Below are positions 12,123 to 22,300 of a stretch of 64,000 nucleotides of DNA, piece by piece. Made by a program: the position numbers and the translations under genes. The notes under the pieces are model-generated. The model saw nothing but the letters and a program-made list of their open reading frames with translations. It was not told the DNA's origin and made no database searches. This DNA comes from Epiperipatus broadwayi (Eukaryota; Onychophora; Udeonychophora; Euonychophora; Peripatidae). The stretch spans positions 1,364,001 to 1,428,000 of the forward strand of contig JAQFVV010006255.1 of the NCBI GenBank assembly GCA_028023455.1, read 5' to 3'. How positions within the stretch are numbered: position 1 is the stretch's first letter; every line of letters begins with the position of its first letter.

Positions 12123-12664
12123 TGCTTTGACCTTTTCGGAGATGGCCTTGTCCCAGAGCTAGAGACTATGTGCCCTAAAAACTTTAATTCAGTGGCCTTC
12201 CATATGCATTTTTGCGTATTTAATTTCGCTCCAAACTCTTCTAGCCTTTGACAGACAGTAGTTAGACGACTATGCAATTCATTTTCTGATCTTGCCGTAA
12301 TTAATGTCATCAAAATTAGGGATAACGCCCTGGCATCCAGTAAGCAGAGTTTTAATTTTTGCTTGGAATATACTGGGAGCGGACGCTATGCCAAATGGGA
12401 GGCGTTTGCATTTAAATAGACCCACATGAGTAGTCAGTGTTAGAATTTTGGCAGCTTTATTTGTTACTGGAATTTGATGGAAGGCCGCATCTAAATCTAA
12501 TTTAGCAAAATATTTTGATTTTTGCAGTGATGCCTAGTATTTCTCTGGAGTTTGGGACGGGGTAGGCGTTTATTTAGAGATTTGTTGACAGTTATGCGAT
12601 AATCGCCGCACAAGCGTATCTGTCCATTAGGTTTGGTGATCACGACCAGCGGAGTCGCCCACTG
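12092..12664 (-). pseudogene. reverse transcriptase palm, frameshifted
   Basis: Pieces in several frames. Near 12600-12665 another frame reads WATPLVV and RLCGDYR, the start of the palm. Near 12306-12315 a third frame reads NFDD, the catalytic YxDD-type box. The 12092-12313 frame reads LITARSENELHSRL...KFLGHIVS, the typical run-out after that box. At least two indels separate these, so no continuous enzyme can be made. Confidence 0.75.
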
Positions 12665-12890
12665 TCTCCTCTGTCGGTTCTAGAACGCCGTTCTTCACTA
12701 GCTCATTTATTTCTTTCGCTACTTTTTCTTTTTGTGCGAATGGGACCTTTCGAGGTCTGCAAATTATTGGCATGGCCTCTGGTGACATTTCCAGTGACAC
12801 AGGTTTAGTTTTAATCATTCCTGGTTTGCCATTAAAAAGTTTAGGGAAATGATCTTTTATGTCTTTTTCACTGTCAATTTTTTTGACCAA
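12627..12890 (-). pseudogene. protease/reverse transcriptase junction segment
   Basis: Same frame as gag and protease. It reads to [10 protein letters not shown], the conserved start of Ty3/gypsy reverse transcriptase, then leaves the frame around 12665, so its last dozen residues are frameshift products. It is separated from the protease segment by a TGA at 12903-12905. Confidence 0.7.
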
Positions 12891-12902
12891 TGAGATTTCA
12901 AT

Positions 12903-13415
12903 TCAGAGTTCTGTAAACCAGTCACGACCAATGAGAGGGTTTATGGGGGCGTGTACAATATATAGCGGCAAGATTGAAATGTTGCCTTTATTACTAGTAA
13001 TTTGAGCTTGGACTACACCCTTAATTTTTATTTCTTTACCATTTACGTCCAATGCTCTAAGCTTAGTATTGCTAAGCCTAGGGGGCTCTCTTATTTCCAC
13101 CCTGATCGAATTCCAGTCGGCTACGGATATTAAAGAAATGCCGCTACCGCTGTTTATTTCCATTGACAGGGGTTTTCCGTAAACTTTCACCGTAGTCATA
13201 AATTTCTGTGCTTGATTTATAACGTTATTTATAACAATATTACATTTAGTTTTATTAATACTTTGTATTTTATTTCCATTAACTTGGTCAACTGTTCTAT
13301 TTTCAAACATTCTCGCCATGTGACCTATTTTTTTACACAGTCTACATCGATCGTGTTTGAAATAGCAATCTTTAGATATATGACCTAGTTTTCCGCAGCA
13401 ATAGCACTTTGTTCA
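12903..13415 (-). pseudogene. Gag zinc knuckle and retroviral-type aspartic protease
   Basis: Continues the gag frame after the TGA at 13413-13415. A first CCHC knuckle (C-YC-C-GKLG-H-ISKD-C) is intact. A second (C-RL-C-KKIG-H-MARM-F) has Phe in place of the last Cys. The protease follows: the active-site stretch reads MEINSGSGIS, with Asn where the catalytic Asp of D[ST]G is expected, and later PLIGRDWF, the usual flap-side landmark. It stops at TGA 12903-12905. Asn for Asp fits a single G-to-A change and should abolish cleavage. Confidence 0.75.
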
Positions 13416-14042
13416 ACTTTTATTTGTCTGTTTAATAATTTTGTTATCGGAAGACCCTTTGTTGAGTTTTTCAACACCAAATATTCCTGTTTGATCGCTT
13501 TCAACGCCTTTTTTCACAGCAAATTCTTTTGCTTGATCTACTACTATTTCGTGAGCGATACTGCATTTGATAGCTTCACGATAATTTATGTCATCAGTCA
13601 GTAACTGCTGCCTCAAACTGTCGCTATTCATTCCACATAGGAATTGTTCCAGTAGCGCTTCTTCTAAATATGAATCATAACAGCAGTTTTTTGCGAGTTC
13701 GCGTAGGGCTGAGTCGTAATCCTGCGTATTTTCGTTTCTGCCTTGATGGCGATTTTGAAAATGAAGTCTGGCGATGTGCCTAGATGGGCGAGGATTAAAA
13801 TAATTTGACAAACAATGTTTTAACTCATCGTAGGTTAATTTTTCAGGAGTGTTGCGTTCTGCTAATCTGTTAGCTATTTGCATGACCCCTTTTCCTGCAA
13901 AACATAATAATGTCGCTGTTTTATACGCATCTTCCTCTACTCTGTTAATAAAACAGTAATTTTCAATCTGTTGAACGTACAGGGGCCACTCATTTGCCTC
14001 TCTGACGTCAAACTTGGATATTGTCGATTGCATTTTAAACAA
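13413..14042 (-). pseudogene. Gag (capsid region) of the retrotransposon
   Basis: The 209-residue open stretch starts at an ATG about 110 bp from the primer-binding site. It has the usual Ty3/gypsy capsid features: W in NEWPLYVQQIENYC near residue 18, LTYDELKHCLSNYFNP, and the major-homology-like stretch RLHFQNRHQGRNENTQDYDSAL. It ends at a TGA immediately before the zinc knuckle, which is in the same frame; a premature stop is more likely than a natural gag end. Structural protein of virus-like particles when intact. Confidence 0.8.
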
Positions 14043-14149
14043 TTTATATAACTAACTCGTTTAATACTGTAGGTTCGTTCACTACTTCAATAATTCTGCC
14101 TGACTTATTTGGTTGTCAGCAGACTGCTAGGGTTCAAATTGAACTGTTA

Positions 14150-14160
14150 CGACTGCGCCA
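14150..14160 (-). promoter_or_regulatory. primer-binding site, tRNA-Ser type
   Basis: On the minus strand this reads TGGCGCAGTCG, one base after the LTR edge. It complements the 3' end (CGACTGC-G-CCA) of tRNA-Ser species whose acceptor stem starts GCAGTCG, a primer also used by the insect 17.6/297 group. Seen in sequence; the tRNA identity is from general knowledge. Confidence 0.75.
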
Positions 14161-14161
14161 G

Positions 14162-14811
14162 TGCAATATCCAGTACTAGTCGGATATGTATATGGTCGAG
14201 GTTCGAGTGAGATTTATCACACTCAACAGCGACAAGTAATTATATAATTAAACACACGAACACGGTAGTGGAGTTAATAGGTTTAAATACATATACAAGG
14301 ATTAATATATAATACAATTATTACAAAGGTAAACTGACTAACACATTATTATACAACTCTAGTCTTAAAGGCCCGCAGGCTTACAATAAACAATATTAAA
14401 GTCTATACGACCTGTAATGGTCCCTAGGTCTACCTTAGTACGTTCGGAGGTAGACCTCTCCGCGAGACGAGCTGAAAGTGAAGTAGTGTCTGTGCACTCA
14501 GGAAAACGCATCTATCCCTCAACTTCACCTAGCAAGTCTGACCTTGTTTGTTCCCGCCGTACCGGATGTAACACTCTCTATTTCCATTGGTCATCCCATG
14601 ACACGAGGTACAAAGTGGTCAGCCTGGTCATCTCTGACCAACCTTAATCGTTTCTGTGATGCTTTTAGCATACACGCACATACTTGAATATTTGTCATAG
14701 TTACATTATTATTGCGTGTATCTGTTAATAAGCATACACACACATACTTGTATTCATTTATAATAGTTACATTATTATTGCGTGTATATGTGAATACACA
14801 CACACATAGCA
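14162..14811 (-). repeat. right LTR (5' LTR of the element)
   Basis: 650 bp, with the same TG...CA ends as the left LTR. As the 5' LTR it should hold the element's promoter, which points left, away from ANKS6. Confidence 0.9.
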
Positions 14812-14816
14812 AACTG
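14812..14816. repeat. target-site duplication AACTG, right copy
   Basis: Exact match to 9453-9457; it fixes the element's right boundary. Confidence 0.85.
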
Positions 14817-15100
14817 TATACTCACTTTATGTACCTTGCATTTCTATTACTTTATCTATAGGATGATAATACTTTTTGCCGTTATATGCATGCAAAACAT
14901 TATCTTTTACATCGTTATCGTTTGCTTTAAAACTAAGGAACATTTTTTTCTAAGAGATCATTAACAGAAATAAGTTAAAAGCAAATGTCATGTCAAATCT
15001 AAAACTGCTTCATATTCCCAATAGTTTATTTCTTTAAGTAAGACACAAATTAAGAAAATGCACTTGAAACTTTCCGAAAGAAAAGTAAATTCTATTGTTA
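14817..15100. other. upstream flank of ANKS6, nothing recognised
   Basis: Short AT-rich spacer between the LTR element and the ANKS6 promoter. No gene or repeat recognised. Confidence 0.5.
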
Positions 15101-15426
15101 CCGACAAGAGGCGCCCAACTTGAAATTATTACGTCATCAGCACTGGAATTTATCATGGCGGAGTAAAGGAACTGTTTTATGAAACAAATAAATTACGATT
15201 ATGAAAGTTTATTGGTGTAAAAGTTTGGATTTTGTTTCGTAACTAAATTCTAAGTTCAATTTAGTTATCTTCACTGTCAAAATGCAAGACAAAATTAGGT
15301 AGCTTTTTTTTTCTACTTTTGTTGAAAAGGAAATCAAAATTAAAAACTTCCGATTAAACACATGGCTAAGTTATAACGTTTATATTTATGATTTAATAAA
15401 CGTTAATTGGAGCCTTAGCTCTACTC
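15101..15426 (+). promoter_or_regulatory. ANKS6: probable ANKS6 promoter and 5' UTR
   Basis: Several CpG/GC-rich words cluster here against an AT-rich background: 'gaggcgcccaac' at about 15108, a CRE/ATF-like TTACGTCAT at 15129-15137, and a YY1-like ATGGCGG at 15155-15161. No good TATA box precedes them, which fits a broadly expressed TATA-less gene. If transcription starts upstream of 15155, that ATG forms a three-codon upstream ORF (Met-Ala-Glu-stop). An in-frame TAA at 15397-15399 rules out an N-terminal extension of the main frame. The transcription start is unknown. Confidence 0.45.
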
Positions 15427-16123
15427 ATGGAAATAGTCCGACAATTGTTAGCGGCCTGTGAACAAGGAGAGGTTGCAACTGTACAGAATTTATTAGATCA
15501 GGGTGCTGAAGTTGATTTTTACGATGAGGAAGAAATAACTCCATTACAAGTTGCCGCAGCCAATGGGCATGAAGATGTAGTGCGATTGTTATTAATGCGA
15601 GGAGCTGCACTGGACAAAACTAATGTGTATGGGTGGACAGCTTTAATGCAAGCATCGCGACATGGTCACACTAACGTGGTAGCGCTTTTAATTCAAAATA
15701 AAGTAGATATCAATATGAAAAATAAACTTGGAGCATCTGCATTAACATTAGCAGCTAGAGGTGGTCATTTAGCTACTGTTCGAAAACTTATTGAATCTGG
15801 TATAGATTTAAATAATTCTGGGTCACAATGTGAGTTTAATCCATTAATGGCAGCAAGTTTACATGGTTGTGATTCAGTTGTCCGGTTGTTGTTAGACAGA
15901 GGTGCCGATGTAAATTATCATATGCCGTTTTCCGGATTAACTGCTTTAATGCTTGCATCTCTTAATGGACATAAAACTACAACTCAAATTTTAGTTGAGA
16001 GAGGCTGTTGTCCGAATGCTGTTAATATTTGTGATAAAACAGCTTTAGATATCGCAAATATGAGAGGCAAAAGAGAAGTTTACGAATATTTAGATAGAAA
16101 AACAACTCTCAGGCCAAAAACAG
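15427..16123 (+). CDS. ANKS6: ANKS6 exon 1: ankyrin repeats 1-7
   Basis: Encodes 232 codons plus one base. ATG at 15427 is the first in frame after a TAA at 15397, with G at +4. Ankyrin repeats start at about residues 4, 38, 71, 104, 138, 171 and 204. Landmarks are TPLQVAAANGHEDVVRLLL, NVYGWTALMQASRHGH and KLGASALTLAARGGH, then ...YLDRKTTLRPKT. Vertebrate ANKS6 has nearly the same NVYGWT, LGAS and TTVRPKT phrases, which separates it from other ankyrin proteins. ANKS6 acts at the ciliary inversin compartment with ANKS3, NEK8 and inversin; its loss causes cystic kidneys in vertebrates. The donor CAG|GTAAAA at 16123/16124 ends the exon in phase 1. Read-through into the intron would stop at 16138-16140, giving a 237-residue product. 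Confidence 0.92.
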
Positions 16124-17447
16124 GTAAAAATAATTTTTAAATTATATGAAAATATAAGCTGAGTTGTTTTTGTTTTTTTTTAATTTTTTGCAGTATTTGT
16201 TGAAGTGTAATTAAATATATGTGTTTAAAACATTTGTCAGTCATTAGCAATAACTTCTGTTGATTATCAAACGAGTACAAACCTACTGTGGATCCTTAAT
16301 GATTGAAACTTTTGTAATATATATAGTAGCAAAACGAGCGCAACTACCCTAAATAATACTCTTTAAAAAATAGTATATTAATTAACCAAACTTGTATATT
16401 GTTTTAATACTTAAAATATTTATTCAAAAGAAATGCATTTTCCAAAAATTTCCGGTTTTACTTGACGATTCACTTGAGTAGACTTTCATTTAATTAAGGT
16501 TAATCTTAAAAATTTCTAGACACTAGCAGGAACTGAATTTTACAGTTTTCATTAATAATACTATTTCATATGTATATTGTTTTAGAAAATGCTTTTTAAT
16601 AACAATAGTTCAACAATTTATAGAAGATATGTAATAATTTTGAAATATTATTTTTCCTTATATATCTGATTAGTGTAATAGAAGAACTTAGAAAAAGTGG
16701 TCTAAAAATATTTGACCTACAAAATGCATTCAGATAATCTTACCTGGCAATTTGTTATTTAATTGGTAAAAATAATTCTAACATCAGTAATAATAAATAA
16801 TGGCAAAGGATTGTAGTAATAAAAGTAAATATTTCAATTTTTCTACTGTAGATGGGAACTCTTCAAGATCTAGATATAGGATGTCAAAGTTATGAGATGG
16901 ATTAACTTCTGTAATGAAACCAGGCCTCCAAAGAAAGAAAGTTTAATTTAAAAGGTAGATGGCTGCAGTGGGGGGGGGGTGGAATGGCAGAATCTAATAA
17001 AAGCAGACTGCATGATATTGAATTTATTATGAGCTATGTGATACTTTCTACTTTTAGAATTTCTAGATGTATCATTGAAAGACCAATTGTATTAAAAATT
17101 AATATGAGCAATAATATTTGTGCCTACATTATCAGTGCATTAATAGCATTTTTTCTTCTTGGAAACCTTAATGCACATGTTAGTAGTAATAAAAACTATG
17201 ACACAATATTACTAAAAGTAATATCACCTTATAAACTTTAATATGTTATAATTAAGTTTTTGCATAACATTCACAAATATGCTGATAAAAAATTTGCTAT
17301 AAAAGAACTTATGCATCATTCTCAGAACATTGACATCTTATGGATTATGTTAAAGTTGAGAATGTATTTAAAAAAAGATAAGTCACAGATTAATATACTC
17401 CAAGTTTAAAATTATAGTTGTATTAAAAAATAAATTTTATTCAAAAC
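16124..17447 (+). other. intron 1, proximal part; nothing recognised
   Basis: Intron 1 spans 16124-44402 (28.3 kb). This first part is AT-rich with a G9 run at about 16971. Short chance frames (such as 16984-17241) show no recognisable domain. Confidence 0.5.
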
Positions 17448-17582
17448 ACATTGGTAGGAATAATATTTTTATAGTGTAATTTTCACTACACCACTCTCGT
17501 GCAAGATAGGTATTGGTTTCTATCCACTTTTAACATCTTGTGGAGGGATTTTGTTATAAACATGTGAAAAAGACGTATTATC

Positions 17583-17630
17583 CCCAGGATGCACACTTCT
17601 TGCTGAACCAGTACTCACTCGTTGACCCAG
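17583..17630 (-). ncRNA. decayed hammerhead-like motif, left arm
   Basis: Minus-strand counterpart of 18058-18098. The first core segment has changed to CGAGTGA (plus 17615-17621) and GAAA to GAAG. Stem II TACTG-GTT-CAGCA keeps the CTG/CAG part with one mismatch. The cleavage-side segment ATC is followed by CTGGGGATAA, close to the TGGGGATA that follows the triplet in the other families. Inactive, but informative for the ancestor. Confidence 0.35.
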
Positions 17631-18057
17631 ACTTCAATCTCTTATATCTTTATCATTGTTTAGTATATATATATATGTAGATAACAATTTACTACAGTTT
17701 GATTAATAGGCATCAAACATGCTGCCCTCACAACTTTGTCACAAATCATTTAATGAAAGTGTCTTAATTTTTATTAGTAAATCATTAGACTCAAAATTAT
17801 CCAATAATGAATAATATTTCTGTAGTGTAACTTGTATGAGAGTGAGTAGTGAAAATTACACTACAAACATAATCATTATTGGATAAAATCTAATGAGTGA
17901 CTAATAAAATTTATTAATACACTTTCATTAAGTGATTTGTGTCAAAGTTGTGAGGGCAGCATATTTGACGTTTATCAATCAAACTAGTAAATTGCTATCT
18001 ATGTATATATATATACTGAACAATGATAAAAATATGTATAAGATATTGTGGCCTGGG

Positions 18058-18098
18058 CCAACTGATGAGTGCTGGTTTGGCAAGAAATGTGCATCTTG
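18058..18098 (+). ncRNA. hammerhead ribozyme candidate with all core bases present
   Basis: CTGATGA at 18062-18068; stem II TGCTG-GTT-TGGCA at 18070-18082 (U-A, G-C, C-G, U.G, G.U); GAAA at 18084-18087; minimal stem III (A15.1-U16.1 and U15.2-A16.2 closing a GTGC loop, 18087-18094); cleavage triplet AUC at 18093-18095. Stem I pairs 18061-18059 with 18096-18098 (three pairs) before a mismatch. The opposite arm suggests an ancestral stem II TGCTG/CAGCA with full pairing; the two changes here keep pairing as wobbles. Layout matches type I hammerheads with very short stem III. The weak stem I and the unusual G10.1/A11.1 pair leave activity open. Confidence 0.5.
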
Positions 18099-18297
18099 AG
18101 GATCATAGATCTTTTTCACATGTCTTTTGTCATATGCTTATGACTATATCCCTCCACAAAGTATTTAAAGTAGATAAAAACCAGTCTCTACTTTACATGA
18201 AAGTGGTATAGTAAAAATTGCACTACAGAAATATTATTCATTATTGGATAATCTCTAGTCTAATGATTGACTAATAAAAATTGCTAATAAACATTGG

Positions 18298-18929
18298 AAG
18301 GAAATTTAATGGAAGTGTTAATTACTAAAATTGTCAATTTAGATTTTTATCATGTTAGTGAAGTTTGGAATTTTTTTAGGGAATATGATACAGATGCAAA
18401 TAAGTCTGTTCTTGGATTTCCTAAAAAGAAGAATCATGGCTATTTCTTTGATAATCATTGTATTATTTATTAGTGATTTCATTTAAAAAAATTCCATGGT
18501 GTTCTTTATTTACCCAGAATAATAAAATGGATATAATTTAGAGATTTGAAAATAGAAGTTCAACAATTGTTAAGATTTAAAGTAATTGTTATTCAAACTG
18601 TGAAGAAGATGTAGATACATATTGAATGATATTCTTTTATATATTAATGATATTTTAAACAGAACATTTTTATCATCTAATAGTAATATAGGAATTGGAG
18701 TAACTGCTTTTAATGATATATCTATCATAATGATTCTTTTAGAATTGGGTAGAGATAAACATTATAATCAACTTAAGAACATTTCATTGTAATTGTAAAA
18801 AGGGAAAGATAAACATCCTGATCAGTTATCTATAGAAATTTTAAATATGTGATGGTATGTTTGTTTCAAAACTCAAAAATGTTTAGAATTGTATGAAGTC
18901 ATGACATGCTACCTAATCATAAAAAATTA
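18298..18929 (+). other. degraded element remnants, unrecognised
   Basis: A short open stretch from an ATG at 18309 reads about 54 codons (MEVLITKIVNLDFYHVSEVW...) with a conserved-looking Trp/Phe/Tyr pattern, then breaks at stops. It looks like decayed coding DNA from a mobile element, but I cannot name the family. Confidence 0.3.
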
Positions 18930-19330
18930 TTATAATTTATAAAAAGAATGTAACTAGTAAAAATGGAAAATCATTGTTGTCTACTACAGGAAAAATAATC
19001 ACAAGGATTTGTTAAATAAATTATAGTTGATTAGCTAATAAATATTTGGTATTGTTCTAGAGAATCAAGTAGCACTATAGACATGTTATTTGTTAGCAAA
19101 CAACTATTTCTTTTATTGATTTGGTCAAGACATTTGTTTAGTTAATCAAAAAGCTTTTGGCACTATCAGAAATTTGCTAACTGTCCTCTGAAGTATGTTC
19201 ACATTATTCAGTTCTATATTCTAGTATGAGAGTGAAGTTTATTTTTAATGATAGATAATTTGAGGCATTTGTGAAAATGGTTTTAATTAGAAATATATAC
19301 TATTTCCAACTTTGTCTTTGATTTTTATGA
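18930..19330 (+). pseudogene. degraded LINE reverse transcriptase fragment
   Basis: Across several frames, conserved non-LTR reverse transcriptase pieces appear in order: LLSTTGKIITRI near 18980, a RESSSTIDMLFVSKQL-like stretch near 19060-19100, motif A FIDLVKTF near 19110-19135 (the following Asp is changed), CPLKYVHIIQ near 19183-19215, and MRVKFIFNDR...FEAF near 19227-19265. Order and spacing match LINE reverse transcriptases distinct from the RTE copy at 7621. Many stops and frameshifts. The part after 19330 is too decayed to follow. Confidence 0.6.
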
Positions 19331-22300
19331 TCTAGTTTTTGAAAGCAAATTGCTTTATACATGCATAGTAAATTTTTTATTTAAACTGGTTAATAATGAA
19401 AACAATATTTTTATTGTCTTGGATTCTAGGTTTATAGCATGATAATGATTGCACTATTCTTTTGTATTCAAAAATAGATCTACTGAACATTTTTAATGTT
19501 TTAAATACAACTTATATATAAGATTTGATTTAATATTCAAAAACATAGATTTTTTTTTTTATCTGCCAGTAATAAAAGGAAATATGTTAAGTAAATTTTA
19601 GCTTTGATGGTTATCAATTTGAAAATGTTAATCTATTTAAATGTCTTGAGCAGTTTTTTAGATAGAAAGGCAGACTTGATTATTAAAGTATTCACAAATT
19701 CCAGCATGCTACCTTTTAACAAATTTCAAGACGATATTTCTTTGTAGTCCTATGTCTACTTCAACTAAAGTAATTGAAATTCTATTTAATACTGTTATTC
19801 TGTTGAATTATTGTTTATAAATGAAACATTGATTCCTTATCATCATAACCTAAATGAACTGGAAAATTGACATTTAATGATGATCCACAATATTCTGAAA
19901 ATATAGTGATAAGATAATGATATCAATCAACTTGCTGAATGTAATAATATTGTAAAGATACATCTTTGTTATATTGTTTATAGGAAGTGATTGAATAGTT
20001 ATGGACTTTCTAAAGAAAAAATATTTCACTTAACTTGAATGTGATTGGCATGGGAAAGATCGAACCTGTTTATGTTATAATGTTAATCCCAAAGTTTTTC
20101 TAACCAGATGAAATAATGTTTACTTTCAATGAGAGATTATGGTTGCGATAGACTTTGAGTTACAATTAGGCAAAGAATTTAAATTTTTCAGAAAGAAAAA
20201 TTTGTTGCAGAAGTTACAAAAATAATATTGCAAAACATCAAGTTAACTAAAGAAATTTGTAATCATTGCAAAACTCGTTTTTGACTTTTTTCTTTGTCAT
20301 TTTTTTGTTTCTGGAGTTAGACTAGTTATACTCATTTATGAACATCTAATGATGTAAATAAATATTAAGACTTTTTTTTGCAATATTTTAAGAAAAGCAA
20401 TAAAGGTACAAAAATATTTTTAAAACTAATTATTAAGTAACTTTTTTTTCCGTATTTCATCATGCTTTACTTTTAATAGTTATAAGATTATTTGATGATT
20501 ACTTATCATAAATGAAGAATCTAATGGTTTACTGCATAGAAGTTCGTAAGAAGTTTGCAGATTGAAGTGACATAGCCAAAGCTGTGATGCATAAATCTTG
20601 AGTTCCAGAGTTCATTATGTTATCATTGCAGTAAATCATGCTGTTTAATTATACTCACTGTTAGTTAAAACTTATATTTATTTATATTTAAGAATTCTCA
20701 GCTGTCTATTTTGTTAATGAAGAAAATAATTTTAAAATTATTTTATTTTTATATTCAGTTTACCTAATTTTTTTATACTAGTTGTTGTTGGCAAACAATT
20801 TGAAGTCATTTATGAATATTTTTTTAACCACATATCATTTAGTATTTTCAGAATATTGTCCTATTTTCAAAGATGAATATAAATCTTACAAACTATATTG
20901 GCATAGATATGAGAATTAACTCAATTACTCCAATTCAAAATTAAACAATACTAGCCATAATTTTAAAATACTAAAAAAATTCTTTAACACAACCAATAGT
21001 ATTGTGCGAATGGAAAATTTTGAATGTTTTAATCATAAATTTAATGCACATTTCGTTGAATATCTTTTACCATATTCTAGTAAAGTATCCACTTACATTT
21101 TTGAAATATTTATATAGTAAGTTTTCAGCCTAAAGAGTATTATTACCAAGAATGGTAGTTAACCAGTACTTGTCACTGTCATAATGCAATTTACTCTTGC
21201 ATCTCAATTTTAAAGACATTTCATTAACGTTAATGAGCCTTTGCATTATTAAGATGTATGATTTTTCAAGGAGATAGTGGTTTTTTTTTTTACTCATGAC
21301 CTAGATCAAATATTAATTTTAGTTTCATTTTAAATGTTTGGTATAAGAAATAGTTTGTCAGGATTAATATGGCTATTAAAGTTGAATGATATAGCTGTAA
21401 ACATTGAAATACTAAAAAAATTTGCATTAAAGAGTGGAAAGCAATGACAAATTAACTCTGAGATTCATATCACTTGGACACGGCAAAAAAAACAAAAACT
21501 TGATATACATATAAGTCTTGTGCAAAAGATTGAAGTTAATTTGAAAGAATATTTGTGATTAATTAATGCTATTAACATTTTTGAAAAGCTCTAACTTACC
21601 CTTTGGTAAATCTTTGGAAAGTCTAATTTGTCTTACTTTTTTTTGTTAACTGGTCTGTTTATATTCAAATCATGCAGTTCGTTGGCTAATTCATTTAGTT
21701 TAACAGCTTGATTTGGGAATTAATGAAATAAAATATACTTTTGTATTATGATTCTGAATTGCTTGAGATTATATTAGCAAAGTGAAAATTTTAAACAAAC
21801 ACGATCAAATTCTCCATGATTTATAGACTAGCATAGTATAATGAGCAATATAAGGTATGATAAATTTCCTGAATGTATTTTTATATTTATAGGCTGTTAA
21901 ATTTGTTTATTATTATGGTTTATAATTTTATTCTTTCCAAATAGTAATTCATAGCTGTTGCATTAAAGATTTTTGTTTTGATCGTTTGAATAAATTGTTT
22001 ATATTGTCTATTTTTTAACAATATTATTTATTTACTTTTTTCAATTGTATTGCTCCCATTTTGGAGTGTTCAAAAAAAAGTCATGAAATTGAAACATAAT
22101 CTGATGGATTTAGTGTCCTATTATTGATGTGTGTAACCGAATTGGTGAAGTAGTTATTTTTCAATATTCATTAAATATGGCCATCACTCAAGAAATATCT
22201 TTATATCCTAAGAAATTGTTATCAGTATAAGCATTGTTTGTAATATGACAACCCAGATGAGAAAAATATGAATCTGTAATCACTGATTAATGACCCTATG

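Larger units (their letters stand above)
9458..14811 (-). mobile_element. Ty3/gypsy-type LTR retrotransposon, complete ends, broken coding region
   Basis: The 5.35-kb element is read on the minus strand. It has two LTRs (9458-10115 and 14162-14811), a 5-bp target duplication, a primer-binding site at 14150-14160 and a polypurine tract at 10116-10128. Domain order on the minus strand is gag, CCHC knuckle, protease, reverse transcriptase, RNase H, integrase. That order with integrase last is Ty3/gypsy, not copia. Gag, protease and the start of reverse transcriptase share one frame. The coding region has two in-frame TGA stops and at least three frameshifts, so it cannot act alone. No envelope gene is seen. 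The right end lies about 0.6 kb upstream of the ANKS6 start codon, with the element pointing away from that gene. Confidence 0.9.
17448..18297. mobile_element. foldback element with hammerhead-like core in each arm
   Basis: Two arms of about 400 bp lie head to head around about 17838. For example 'catgctgccctcacaactt' (about 17718) is mirrored by 'aagttgtgagggcagcat' (about 17943), and 'acttttaacatcttgtggag' by 'ctccacaaagtatttaaagt'. A 7-bp repeat ACATTGG at 17448-17454 and 18291-18297 may be the target duplication. No protein is encoded. Sub-terminal blocks 'gtagtgtaa...aatattattcattattggat' occur at the centre and the outer right end, so it may be a dimer of a smaller unit. Confidence 0.65.
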
